Shown here: in pieces, positions 48,028 to 56,219 of the stretch | Layout of the letters: every line of letters begins with the position of its first letter | How positions within the stretch are numbered: position 1 is the stretch's first letter | From: Burkholderia sp. 8Y | Lineage (GTDB): Bacteria; Pseudomonadota; Gammaproteobacteria; Burkholderiales; Burkholderiaceae | DNA: 64,000 nt | NCBI RefSeq assembly: GCF_902506145.1 | Contig: NZ_LR733520.1 | Span: 737,156-801,155, forward strand | Direction: 5' to 3' | The notes under the pieces: generated by a model | Seen by the model: only the letters and a program-made list of their open reading frames with translations | Databases searched by the model: none | Told to the model about the DNA's origin: nothing | Position numbers and translations under genes: made by a program

Positions 48028-48977
48028 TCCCGGCGCACCAGAAAGTCCCGGTAAAGCCGCGCTTCCGGCGTGCCGGGCTCCGGTTGCCAGTCGTAGCGCC
48101 AGTTCGCGACGGGCGGCATCGACATGAGAATGGACTCCGTGCGGCCACCGCTTTGCAGACCGAAGTGCGTGCCGCGATCGAACACGAGGTTGAACTCGAC
48201 GTAGCGCCCGCGCCGGTACGCCTGAAATTCGCGCTCGCGTTCGGTGTACGGCGTGTCGCGCCGGCGCTCGATGATCGGCAGGTATGCATCCAGGAACGCA
48301 TCGCCGACGCTTCTCATCATCGCGAATGAACGCTCGGAGCCGGGTTCTGCGAAGTCATCGAAAAAGATTCCGCCGATGCCGCGCTGCTCGTTTCGATGCT
48401 TGAGATAGAAGTACTCGTCGCACCACGTTTTGAAACGCGGGTACAGGTCCGCGCCGAACGGTTGCAGTGCTTCCCGGCAAACGCGATGAAAATGCACCGC
48501 GTCTTCTTCATAGCCGTAGATGGGCGTGAGGTCCATGCCGCCGCCGAACCAGAAGATCGGCGCTTCGCCGGGCGCAACGGCCGTCAGCATGCGGACGTTC
48601 ATGTGCACGGTCGGGCAGTGCGGATTGCGCGGATGCATGACGAGCGAGACGCCGAGCGCTTCGAAGCCGCGCCCCGCGAGTTGCGGACGCGCCGCACTCG
48701 CCGATGGCGGCAGGGCGTCGCCCGCCACGTCCGAGAAACCGATGCCGGCGCGCTCGAAAAATCCGCCGCCTTCGAGAATGCGCGTCACGCCGCCGCCGCG
48801 CAGATGCGCGCCCGGCTCGCGAGTCCAGGCGTCGGTGGCGAAACGGGTGCCGTCGAACGCGCCGAGCGTATCGGCGATGCGCGTTTGCAGGCCCGTCAGA
48901 TAGTCGCGCACCGCCGCGATATCGTGCGATGCGTCTGGTTGTGCCTCGCGGTCCGCGCTGCGTGTCGGTTCACTCAT
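48018..48977 (-). CDS. hemF: Aerobic coproporphyrinogen III oxidase
   Basis: 319-residue oxygen-dependent enzyme of haem synthesis that turns two propionate groups of coproporphyrinogen III into vinyl groups. Diagnostic segments are [109 protein letters not shown] and the end [17 protein letters not shown]. The start at 48977 is chosen by a Glu/Pro/Arg-rich leader before [10 protein letters not shown]. First gene of the minus-strand operon. A terminator separates it from purD. Confidence 0.96.
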   Translation of the reverse strand: MSEPTRSADREAQPDASHDIAAVRDYLTGLQTRIADTLGAFDGTRFATDAWTREPGAHLRGGGVTRILEGGGFFERAGIGFSDVAGDALPPSASAARPQLAGRGFEALGVSLVMHPRNPHCPTVHMNVRMLTAVAPGEAPIFWFGGGMDLTPIYGYEEDAVHFHRVCREALQPFGADLYPRFKTWCDEYFYLKHRNEQRGIGGIFFDDFAEPGSERSFAMMRSVGDAFLDAYLPIIERRRDTPYTEREREFQAYRRGRYVEFNLVFDRGTHFGLQSGGRTESILMSMPPVANWRYDWQPEPGTPEARLYRDFLVRREWL

Positions 48978-49029
48978 CGATGGATGCATTGCGCCAGTCG
49001 GCTGGCGCGTAAGTCGTGGTTCTTCAAAA

Positions 49030-49060
49030 CGCGCTGCCGGACACGAGGTCCGGCAGCGCG
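49030..49060 (-). terminator. Rho-independent terminator of purD
   Basis: A perfect 12-bp stem (49030-49041 with 49049-49060) with a seven-base loop. Read on the minus strand it ends in TTTTGAAGA, 25 bases past the purD stop. Confidence 0.85.
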
Positions 49061-49084
49061 GGTTCCGCGAAGCGAAGTTCCGCG

Positions 49085-50374
49085 TCAGCCGTGGCGGTCG
49101 CCCTGCTTGCGGTTCAGCGCGCGGTAGCCGATGTCCCGGCGATACTGCATGCCGTCGAACGAGATCTGATTGACTGTATCGTAGACCACGGATTGCGCGC
49201 CGCGCACGGAATCCGCCAGCCCGACCACGCACAGCACGCGTCCACCCGAGGTTGTCAGCTTGCCGTCAGCCAGCGTCGTGCCCGCGTGGAACGTCACGGC
49301 GTTCTCCGTTTCGGCCGGAATGCCGTTGATGCGGTCGCCCTTGCGCGGCGCGTCCGGGTAGTTATGCGCGGCCAGCACGACGCCGAGCGCCGTGCGCCGA
49401 TCCCACTCCAGTTCCGCGCCGTCGAGCTTGCCGTCGATGGCCATTTCCACGACCTTCGAGAAATCGCCTTTGAGACGCGCCATGATCGGCTGCGTTTCCG
49501 GGTCGCCCATTCGGCAGTTGAATTCGAGCGTTTTCGGATTGCCGTTCGCGTCGATCATCAGGCCCGCGTAGAGAAAGCCGGTATAGCGGATGCCTTCGTT
49601 CTCCATGCCGCGCACCGTCGGCAGGATGATTTCGCGCATCACGCGGGCGTGCAGTTGCGGCGTGACGATCGGCGCGGGCGAATACGCGCCCATGCCGCCC
49701 GTGTTCGGGCCCTTGTCGCCGTCGAGCAGGCGTTTGTGGTCCTGGCTCGAAGCCAGCGCGAGCACGTGCTTGCCGTCCACCATCACGATGAAGCTCGCTT
49801 CCTCGCCGCTCAGGAATTCTTCGATGACCACGCGCGCGCCCGCATCGCCGAACTGGTTGTCGGCGAGCATGGAATCGACGGCGGCGTGCGCGTCTTGCGC
49901 GTTCATCGCGACGACCACGCCCTTGCCGGCAGCGAGTCCGTCCGCTTTCACGACGATCGGCGCGCCTTTCGCGTCGATGTACGCGTGCGCGGCCGCGGCG
50001 TCCGTGAAGGTTTCGTACTCGGCGGTCGGGATGTTGTGGCGCTTCATGAACGCCTTCGCGAAGTCCTTCGAGCTTTCGAGCTGCGCAGCTTCCCGGGTCG
50101 GCCCGAAGATTTTCAGCCCGCGCGAGCGGAACAGATTCACGATGCCCGCTGCGAGCGGCGTTTCCGGACCGACGACGGTCAGCGAGACGTGCTCTTTCTC
50201 GACGAAATCGGCGAGCGCCGCCGGGTCCGTGATATCGACGTTGCGCAGGCGCTCGTCCTGCGCGGTGCCGCCGTTGCCGGGCGCCACATAGACGATCTGC
50301 ACGCGCGGCGACTGCGCGAGCTTCCATGCCAGCGCATGCTCCCGACCGCCCGAACCGACGACGAGTAACTTCAT
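49085..50374 (-). CDS. purD: Phosphoribosylamine-glycine ligase
   Basis: 429-residue ATP-grasp enzyme for the second step of purine synthesis, joining glycine to phosphoribosylamine. It begins [23 protein letters not shown] and has [35 protein letters not shown], the ATP loop [43 protein letters not shown] and [15 protein letters not shown]. The start at 50374 gives the family N-terminus. It sits upstream of the hemF operon but behind its own terminator. Its 5' region carries 10-bp direct repeats. Confidence 0.97.
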   Translation of the reverse strand: MKLLVVGSGGREHALAWKLAQSPRVQIVYVAPGNGGTAQDERLRNVDITDPAALADFVEKEHVSLTVVGPETPLAAGIVNLFRSRGLKIFGPTREAAQLESSKDFAKAFMKRHNIPTAEYETFTDAAAAHAYIDAKGAPIVVKADGLAAGKGVVVAMNAQDAHAAVDSMLADNQFGDAGARVVIEEFLSGEEASFIVMVDGKHVLALASSQDHKRLLDGDKGPNTGGMGAYSPAPIVTPQLHARVMREIILPTVRGMENEGIRYTGFLYAGLMIDANGNPKTLEFNCRMGDPETQPIMARLKGDFSKVVEMAIDGKLDGAELEWDRRTALGVVLAAHNYPDAPRKGDRINGIPAETENAVTFHAGTTLADGKLTTSGGRVLCVVGLADSVRGAQSVVYDTVNQISFDGMQYRRDIGYRALNRKQGDRHG

Positions 50375-50457
50375 TTGAATCCCCGAAAAGCTTGAATGGA
50401 AACAGTGGCCCCGCACGCGCCGTCACCGCTGGCCGGCGCTCGCGCTCCGTTGCGGCA

Positions 50458-50507
50458 CGGTCTAAAACGGTCTAAAACGGTCGAAAGCGGTCGAAACCGT
50501 GGAAAGG
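50458..50507. repeat. 10-bp direct repeats upstream of purD
   Basis: Four consecutive decamers of pattern CGGTCTAAAA / CGGTCGAAAN (50458-50497) plus one degenerate copy (to 50507), in phase with one helical turn of DNA. They lie 84-133 bases upstream of the purD ATG. Confidence 0.7.
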
Positions 50508-50621
50508 CGGCTCGCGCGGACAACGGCTGCGTCACGCGCCTTCCAAACGTCGAAGCAAAGCGAAAGCCGTTCCAGTCGCGGCGCGGCGAACGCGTCAAGC
50601 GCGGCGGGGCGCGACGGCCGA

Positions 50622-51350
50622 CTACTCGTCGTTGATTGCGGCGTTTGTATAGACTTCCTGCACGTCGTCGAGATTTTCGAGCGCGTCGAGCAGCTTTTGC
50701 ATTTTCACGGCGTCCTCGCCGCTGAACTCGACTTCCGTCTGCGGCTTCATGGTCACTTCGGCGAGTTCGGCCTTGAAGCCCGCGGCTTCCAGCGCGTCCT
50801 TCACCTTCTGGAAGTCGTTCGGCGGGCACAGCACTTCGATACTGCCGTCTTCGTTCGTGACCACGTCGTCGGCGCCCGCTTCGAGCGCCGCGTCCATCAG
50901 CTTGTCTTCGGGCGTGCCCGGCGCGAACAGGAACTGGCCGATGTGATCGAACATGAACGACACCGAGCCGTCCGTGCCCATGTTGCCGCCGAACTTCGAG
51001 AATGCGTGGCGCACTTCCGCGACCGTGCGCGTGCGGTTGTCCGTCATGGTGTCGACGATGATCGCCGCGCCGCCGATGCCATAGCCTTCGTAGCGGATTT
51101 CTTCGTAGTTCGCGCCATCCACGCCGCCGACGCCGCGCTGGATCGCGCGGTTGACGTTGTCCTTCGGCATGTTCGCGTCGTAGGCCTTGTCGACGGCGAG
51201 CCGCAGGCGCGGGTTCGAGTCGATGTCGCCGCCGCCCATGCGGGCCGCGACCTGGATTTCCTTGATGAGGCGCGTCCAGATCTTGCCTTTCTTCGCGTCG
51301 GCCGCTGCTTTCTTATGCTTGATGTTGGCCCATTTCGAATGACCCGCCAT
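50622..51350 (-). CDS. YebC/PmpR family regulatory protein
   Basis: 242-residue member of the YebC/TACO1 family, described both as a DNA-binding regulator and as a helper of translation at difficult stretches. It begins [32 protein letters not shown] and includes [52 protein letters not shown] and FMFDHIGQF, all canonical. The C-terminal end ([20 protein letters not shown]) is also typical. The start at 51350 is family-typical. It lies between upp and purD with 247 bp to purD. Confidence 0.96.
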   Translation of the reverse strand: MAGHSKWANIKHKKAAADAKKGKIWTRLIKEIQVAARMGGGDIDSNPRLRLAVDKAYDANMPKDNVNRAIQRGVGGVDGANYEEIRYEGYGIGGAAIIVDTMTDNRTRTVAEVRHAFSKFGGNMGTDGSVSFMFDHIGQFLFAPGTPEDKLMDAALEAGADDVVTNEDGSIEVLCPPNDFQKVKDALEAAGFKAELAEVTMKPQTEVEFSGEDAVKMQKLLDALENLDDVQEVYTNAAINDE

Positions 51351-51591
51351 TACCTTTCTCCGTCGCGCGGCGCGTGAATTCGTGCGCCAAGTGTGCTGTG
51401 ATGCGTGATTGCCTGCTGTCCGACCTGCGCTGCCGATTCGCTTGATGCTTTTAAGCGGCTGCCGGGTCGGCGCCGGGTGGGCGCGGCGCCATGCTGGAAC
51501 GCGCGCCGAAACCCGATCAGAAACAGACCAAAATTTTAGCATGGCGCAACGCCCGGACAGCGGCGGCTCGCGCGCCTTCCGCCAAAACGAA

Positions 51592-51615
51592 ACCGCCGCG
51601 CAGGCGCGCGGCGGT
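51592..51615 (-). terminator. Rho-independent terminator of upp
   Basis: A perfect 10-bp GC stem (51592-51601 with 51606-51615) with a four-base loop. On the minus strand the tail is TTCGTTTTGG; it lies 24 bases after the upp stop. Confidence 0.7.
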
Positions 51616-51639
51616 CACACGGCACAACACACCGAACGA

Positions 51640-52293
51640 TCAGTTCTTCGTGCCGAAGAGCCGGTCGCCGGCATCGCCCAGACCGGGGACGATATACGCA
51701 TGCTCGTTCAAATGCGAATCCAGCGACGCGACGTAGAGCTTCACATTCGGATGCGCGTCCTGGAACACCTTCACGCCCTCGGGCGCGGCCACCAGCGCCA
51801 CGAAAATGATGTTCTCGTCCAGCACGTTGCGCCGCTTCATTACGTCGACGGCGTGAACGGCCGAATAGCCGGTCGCGACCATCGGATCGCACAGGATGAA
51901 GACACGCTCTTCCAGATCGGGCGGCAGGCGCACGAGATATTCCACCGGCCGATGGTCGTCCGCGCGATACACGCCGATATGCCCGACGCGCGCCGACGGC
52001 ACCAGGTCGAGCAGGCCGTCCGACATGCCGATGCCCGCGCGCAGCACCGGGACAATCGCGAGCTTCTTGCCCGCGATCACCGGCGCGTCAATTTCGACGA
52101 GCGGCGTTTCCACGCGCTTGGTCGTCAATTGCAGGTTGCGCGTGATTTCATAGCCCATCAGCAGCGTGATTTCCCGCAGCAACTCGCGGAACGTGCGCGT
52201 CGACGTGTCCTTGTCCCGCATGTGGGTGAGCTTGTGCTGGATCAGCGGGTGGTTGAGGATGAAGAGATTGGGAAAGCGGCTGTCTTGTTTCAT
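51640..52293 (-). CDS. upp: Uracil phosphoribosyltransferase
   Basis: 217-residue salvage enzyme making UMP from uracil and PRPP. The N-terminal [36 protein letters not shown] block and ITLLMGYE are family-typical. The central [30 protein letters not shown], the PRPP loop [22 protein letters not shown] (with DPMVATG), and the end [17 protein letters not shown] confirm it. It has its own terminator. 288 bp separate it from the divergent SDR gene. Confidence 0.97.
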   Translation of the reverse strand: MKQDSRFPNLFILNHPLIQHKLTHMRDKDTSTRTFRELLREITLLMGYEITRNLQLTTKRVETPLVEIDAPVIAGKKLAIVPVLRAGIGMSDGLLDLVPSARVGHIGVYRADDHRPVEYLVRLPPDLEERVFILCDPMVATGYSAVHAVDVMKRRNVLDENIIFVALVAAPEGVKVFQDAHPNVKLYVASLDSHLNEHAYIVPGLGDAGDRLFGTKN

Positions 52294-52581
52294 GGGTCTC
52301 GCGCAGTGCGCGTCCTGCTCGGGTGATGGTCCTGCCGTGGGCGGCCGCGCGGGGTGCGCCTTCTGATGCGCCGGGCCGACAGTGGCGACAGTTTACCGAA
52401 AAGGCCGCCATTGCCTAAGAATAATCGCCCGCGCTGCGGCCATGCAGGCCGCCGACGTTGCCGCCCCCGACGTTGCCGCCCTGATTCTTCTAGAATGCGC
52501 GAGAGGGTTGCGACGCGTGCAACGATGCCGCGCTTCGACCCGCCGATACGAACACTAGACGACGATCATGGAGGACGGACG

Positions 52582-53361
52582 ATGGATATGGGAATCGCGG
52601 GGCGCACCGCGCTCGTGTGCGCGGCGAGCAAGGGTCTCGGGCGCGGCTGTGCGGAGGCGCTCGCCGCCGAGGGCGTGAATCTCGTCATCACGGCGCGCAC
52701 GGCCGAGACGCTCGAAGCGACGGCGGCCACCATTCGCGCGCAGTACGGCGTGACCGTGCAGGCCGTCGCGTGCGATATCACGACGCCCGAAGGCCACGCG
52801 GCCGCGCTCGCCGCCTGCCCGCAGCCGGACATTCTGGTGAACAACGCGGGCGGGCCGCCGCCGGGCGACTTCCGCAACTTCACGCATGACATGTGGATCA
52901 AGGCGCTCGAAGCGAACATGCTGACGCCGATCGAACTCATCAAGCGGACCATCGACGGCATGATCGATCGCGGCTTCGGGCGCATCGTGAATATCACGAG
53001 TTCGTCGGTGAAGGCGCCTATCGACGTGCTCGGCCTGTCGAACGGCGCGCGCTCGGGCTTGACGGGCTTCGTCGCGGGCGTGGCGCGCAAGGTGGCTGCC
53101 ACCGGCGTCACGATCAACAACCTGCTGCCCGGCACGTTCGACACCGACCGCGTGGCCGTCACGTTCGAGGCGCAGGCGAAGGCGCAGAACATTTCGATCG
53201 ACGAGGCGCGCGCGCGCCGGGCGCAGAGTCTGCCCGCCGGGCGCTTCGGCAATCCGGACGAATTCGGCAGGACGTGCGCGTTCCTGTGCAGCGTGCATGC
53301 CGGCTATATCATCGGGCAGAACATTCTGATCGATGGCGGCGCTTATCCTGGCACCTACTGA
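52582..53361 (+). CDS. SDR family oxidoreductase with altered active site
   Basis: 259-residue short-chain dehydrogenase-fold protein. The cofactor-binding segment is LVCAASKGLGRGCAEALA, followed by NNAGGPP and NITSSSVKAPIDVLGLSNGARSGLTGF. The serine of the catalytic triad is present, but the expected Tyr-x3-Lys motif is replaced (Ser and Arg at the aligned positions in SNGAR). This fits a known divergent branch of FabG-like SDRs with imperfect catalytic motifs. The C-terminus (GQNILIDGGAYPGTY) is normal. The start at 52582 has a GGAGG site. First gene of a likely operon with mgsA and qor; its activity is unknown. Confidence 0.85.
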   Translation: MDMGIAGRTALVCAASKGLGRGCAEALAAEGVNLVITARTAETLEATAATIRAQYGVTVQAVACDITTPEGHAAALAACPQPDILVNNAGGPPPGDFRNFTHDMWIKALEANMLTPIELIKRTIDGMIDRGFGRIVNITSSSVKAPIDVLGLSNGARSGLTGFVAGVARKVAATGVTINNLLPGTFDTDRVAVTFEAQAKAQNISIDEARARRAQSLPAGRFGNPDEFGRTCAFLCSVHAGYIIGQNILIDGGAYPGTY

Positions 53362-53394
53362 CCGGCGGCATTGAAAGAGGAGCGAAAGCAGCCC

Positions 53395-53784
53395 ATGAGC
53401 ACACGCGTCGCGCTAATTGCGCACGATATGAAAAAGGACGACATCGTCGCACTCACGGGCGAGTATGTCGAAACACTGGCGCAATGCCTGCTCGTCGCGA
53501 CCGGCACCACGGGCGCGCGCATCGCCGCGGCGCATGGGCTCGATGTCGAGCGCAAGCTGTCCGGCCCGCATGGCGGCGACTTGCAGATCGGCGGGGAGCT
53601 CGCGGAAGGGCGCGTCGACGTCGTGATCTTTCTGCGCGACCCGATGACGCCGCAGCCGCACGAGCCCGACATCAACGCGCTGGTGCGCGCCTGCGACGTG
53701 CACAACGTGCCGTGCGCGACCAATGTGTCGACCGCGCGCATGATTCTCGACGAATTGCGCGCCCGGCTCGTGCGGGCGCGCTGA
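53395..53784 (+). CDS. mgsA: Methylglyoxal synthase
   Basis: 129-residue enzyme converting dihydroxyacetone phosphate to methylglyoxal and phosphate. Motifs are [42 protein letters not shown] (with the likely catalytic Asp62), [36 protein letters not shown]. The start at 53395 gives the standard N-terminus. It lies 33 bp after the SDR gene and 32 bp before qor, so the three are probably co-transcribed. An adjacent aldehyde- or ketone-reducing enzyme could help detoxify methylglyoxal, but this is inference. Confidence 0.95.
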   Translation: MSTRVALIAHDMKKDDIVALTGEYVETLAQCLLVATGTTGARIAAAHGLDVERKLSGPHGGDLQIGGELAEGRVDVVIFLRDPMTPQPHEPDINALVRACDVHNVPCATNVSTARMILDELRARLVRAR

Positions 53785-53816
53785 AGCATCCACGAAACGA
53801 AGGAGGCGTTCGACCG

Positions 53817-54791
53817 ATGACCAAGGCAATCCGATTCGACAAGCCAGGCGGCCCGGAGGTGATGAAATGGGTCGATGTGAACGTGGGCGAGCCGGGCAAG
53901 GGCGAAATTCGCGTGAAACATCATGCGGTGGGGCTCAACTTCATCGACGTGTATTTCCGCACCGGCCTCTATCCGATGCCGCTGCCCGGCGGTCTCGGCA
54001 TGGAAGGCGCGGGCGAGGTGACGGCGGTGGGCGAGGGCGTCACGCAATTCAAGCCGGGTGATCGCGTGGCGTATGCGTCGCGTCCGCCGGGCGCGTATGC
54101 GGAAGAACGCGTGATGGCGGCGGATTACGTCGTCAAGCTGCCCGATGCGATCGGCTTCGAGGATGCCGCGTCGATCATGCTGCAAGGGCTGACGGCGCAA
54201 TACCTGCTGCGCCGCACGTACCGCGTGAAGGCCGGCGACACCGTGCTGATCCACGCGGCGGCGGGCGGCGTCGGCATGCTCGCGTGCCAGTGGGCGAAGG
54301 CGCTCGGCGCGAGGGTCATCGGCACGGTCGGGTCCGACGAGAAGGCGGCGCTCGCGAAAGAACACGGCTGCGACTACCCGATCGTCTACACGCGCGAGAA
54401 CTTCACGCAGCGCGTGCGCGAGATCACGAACGGCGCGGGCGTGCCCGTCGTCTACGATTCCATCGGCAAGGACACGTACGTGGCGTCGCTCGATTGTCTC
54501 GCGCCGCTCGGTCTCTTCGTGAGCTTCGGCAATTCGTCGGGGCCGCTGCCGCCCATCGATTCTTCCGAGCTGGCCGGACGCGGCTCGTTGTTCTTCACGC
54601 GTCCGACGCTTTTCAGCTATATCGCCAGGCGCAGCGATCTCAATACGATGGCCGCCGAGTTGTTCGACGTCGTGTCGTCGGGCAAGGTCAAGACCAACGT
54701 GCGGCAGCGGTATTCGCTCGCGGACGCGGCGCGCGCGCACGAAGACCTCGAAGCGCGCAAGACGACCGGCTCGACCATTTTTCTGCCCTGA
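53817..54791 (+). CDS. qor: Zinc-independent quinone oxidoreductase
   Basis: 324-residue medium-chain reductase of the QOR (NADPH:quinone reductase) branch. It has KAIRFDKPGGPEVMKWVDV, HAVGLNFIDVYFRTGLYPMPLPGGLGMEGAG, the cofactor loop HAAAGGVGMLACQWAKALGA, and IDSSELAGRGSLFFTRPTLFSYI near the end, all typical of Qor. The zinc-binding cysteines of alcohol dehydrogenases are missing. A strong AAGGAGG ribosome binding site precedes the ATG at 53817. It follows mgsA by 32 bp. Confidence 0.93.
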   Translation: MTKAIRFDKPGGPEVMKWVDVNVGEPGKGEIRVKHHAVGLNFIDVYFRTGLYPMPLPGGLGMEGAGEVTAVGEGVTQFKPGDRVAYASRPPGAYAEERVMAADYVVKLPDAIGFEDAASIMLQGLTAQYLLRRTYRVKAGDTVLIHAAAGGVGMLACQWAKALGARVIGTVGSDEKAALAKEHGCDYPIVYTRENFTQRVREITNGAGVPVVYDSIGKDTYVASLDCLAPLGLFVSFGNSSGPLPPIDSSELAGRGSLFFTRPTLFSYIARRSDLNTMAAELFDVVSSGKVKTNVRQRYSLADAARAHEDLEARKTTGSTIFLP

Positions 54792-54841
54792 ACGCGGGTA
54801 CGTTGGGCGGCGGGCTCGTATCCAAAATCGCATAACATGCG

Positions 54842-55485
54842 ATGCGCGAGCCGTCCTTCACCGTCGCCCTGGTAGAAGACGAAAAGCAGATGCTGCGCTT
54901 CGTGTGCGTGTGGCTCGAAGCGCAGGACATGACCGTGCACAAAACCGGGACCGGCCAGCAAGGGCTGATCTCGGCTTGCCGGACACGCACGGCATCGACG
55001 TGATCCGCGAGTTGCGAAGCTGGACCGAAGTGCCGGTCATCGTGTTGTCGGCGCGCACGCACTAAGAAGCGAAAGTCGCCGCGCTCGACTATCTGACGAA
55101 GCACTTCGGCGTGTCCGAACTGACGGCGCTTATCCGCGCGCATGTGCGGCGGCGCAACCGAACGGCGGCGAGCAAAACGCCCGTGGTCAGCGTCGGCGAC
55201 GTCGCGGTCCATCTCGCGCTACGGCGCGTGACCAGAACGGCGAGAGCGCGCATCCGACGCCCATCGAATACCGCCTCCTCGCGACGCTCGTGCGCGATGC
55301 GGGGCGCATGCTGACGCATCGGCATTTGCTGCGCGAAGTTTGCGGGCCGTCGCATGTCGAGAGTCCGCGTCACCTGCGCATCTACACGGCGCATTTGCGG
55401 AAGAAGCATCGAACGCGATGCCGCCCAGCCCGAGCACATCGTCACCGAAACGGGCGTCGGCTATCGGCTGGTCGGCGCGAACTGA
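54842..55485 (+). pseudogene. kdpE: Decayed KdpE-like response regulator
   Basis: Translating across frames rebuilds an OmpR-type response regulator closest to KdpE, the regulator of high-affinity potassium uptake. Start ATG at 54842 gives MREPSFTVALVEDEKQMLRF. The frame then shifts after GQQGLIS; the segment with the phosphorylated aspartate is deleted. It resumes as GLPDTHGIDVIRELRSW and PVIVLSARTH, hits a TAA stop at 55063-55065, and continues AALDYLTKHFGVSEL, where five residues expected before YLTK are missing. A second shift follows LALRRVTR; then PIEYRLLATLVRDAGRML and, after a third shift, PEHIVTETGVGYRLVGAN with a normal stop at 55483. No kdpFABC or kdpD is next to it. Confidence 0.93.
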
Positions 55486-55491
55486 ATGCGT

Positions 55492-56151
55492 TCAGGCCGT
55501 GGCGGCCGCGAGCGCATCCAGCGCATCGTCGATGGCTTCTTCCCCGCCGACAAAGCCGATCGTGCGGTTCATCACGCCGAGCATCAGGCATCGCACGGCC
55601 ACTTCGGCCACGTCTTCACGCGAGACCGCCGGCATCTGCTCGATGCGTTCGTCGGCAAGCGCAATGCTGCCGCGCCCCGGCGCATCGGAAAGCGGGCCGG
55701 GCCGAAGAATCGCGTACGGCACGCCGCGACGCGCCACGTAGTCGTCGGCTTCGCGCTTCATGCGTGAGTAGTGGCGCAGCGCCAGCGGACTGCGCTGCGG
55801 CTGATACGCGGACAACGCGCTCACCACGACCAGTTGCCGCACGCGGCGGCGCTTCGCATAATCGGCGGTCCGCATGACGGCGTCGCGGTCGATGTCGCGC
55901 TCCTCGCTCACGCCTTCCGATTCCGCGGAGCCCGCCGCGTAGACGACATGCGTGATGTCGTCGAAGGCGTGCGAAAAGTCGTGCGTGAGGTCGCCGAGCA
56001 CGATTTCCGCGCCGAGCGCCGCGAACTCGCTCTTGTGCGCGGACTTGCGCAACAGCGCGCGAAAGGGGATGCCTTCTTCATGCAAGCGCCGCGCGACATG
56101 ACGGCCCGTGCGGCCGTGCGCGCCGATCAGCAGGACTTTCATCGCCTTCAT
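55492..56151 (-). CDS. NAD(P)-binding protein, atypical SDR type
   Basis: 219-residue Rossmann-fold protein of the NmrA/atypical SDR group (UDP-sugar epimerase-like). The nucleotide loop is LLIGAHGRTGRHVARRL, then THVVYAAGSAESEG, and a Tyr-x3-Lys motif (HYSRMKREAD) is present. It ends with ILRPGPLSDAPGRGSI and SREDVAEVAVRCLM, typical of such oxidoreductase-like proteins. An AAGGAG site lies 8 bases before the ATG at 56151. No substrate can be assigned. It lies next to the relict kdpE (convergent) and downstream of the RND efflux operon (68 bp gap), possibly on the same transcript. Confidence 0.82.
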   Translation of the reverse strand: MKAMKVLLIGAHGRTGRHVARRLHEEGIPFRALLRKSAHKSEFAALGAEIVLGDLTHDFSHAFDDITHVVYAAGSAESEGVSEERDIDRDAVMRTADYAKRRRVRQLVVVSALSAYQPQRSPLALRHYSRMKREADDYVARRGVPYAILRPGPLSDAPGRGSIALADERIEQMPAVSREDVAEVAVRCLMLGVMNRTIGFVGGEEAIDDALDALAAATA

Positions 56152-56219
56152 TCGAGACGCTCCTTGCGTGGACGGTCAGAACACCGTAGGCGATTTTCGC
56201 GGCGCATGCCAGCGGAAGT

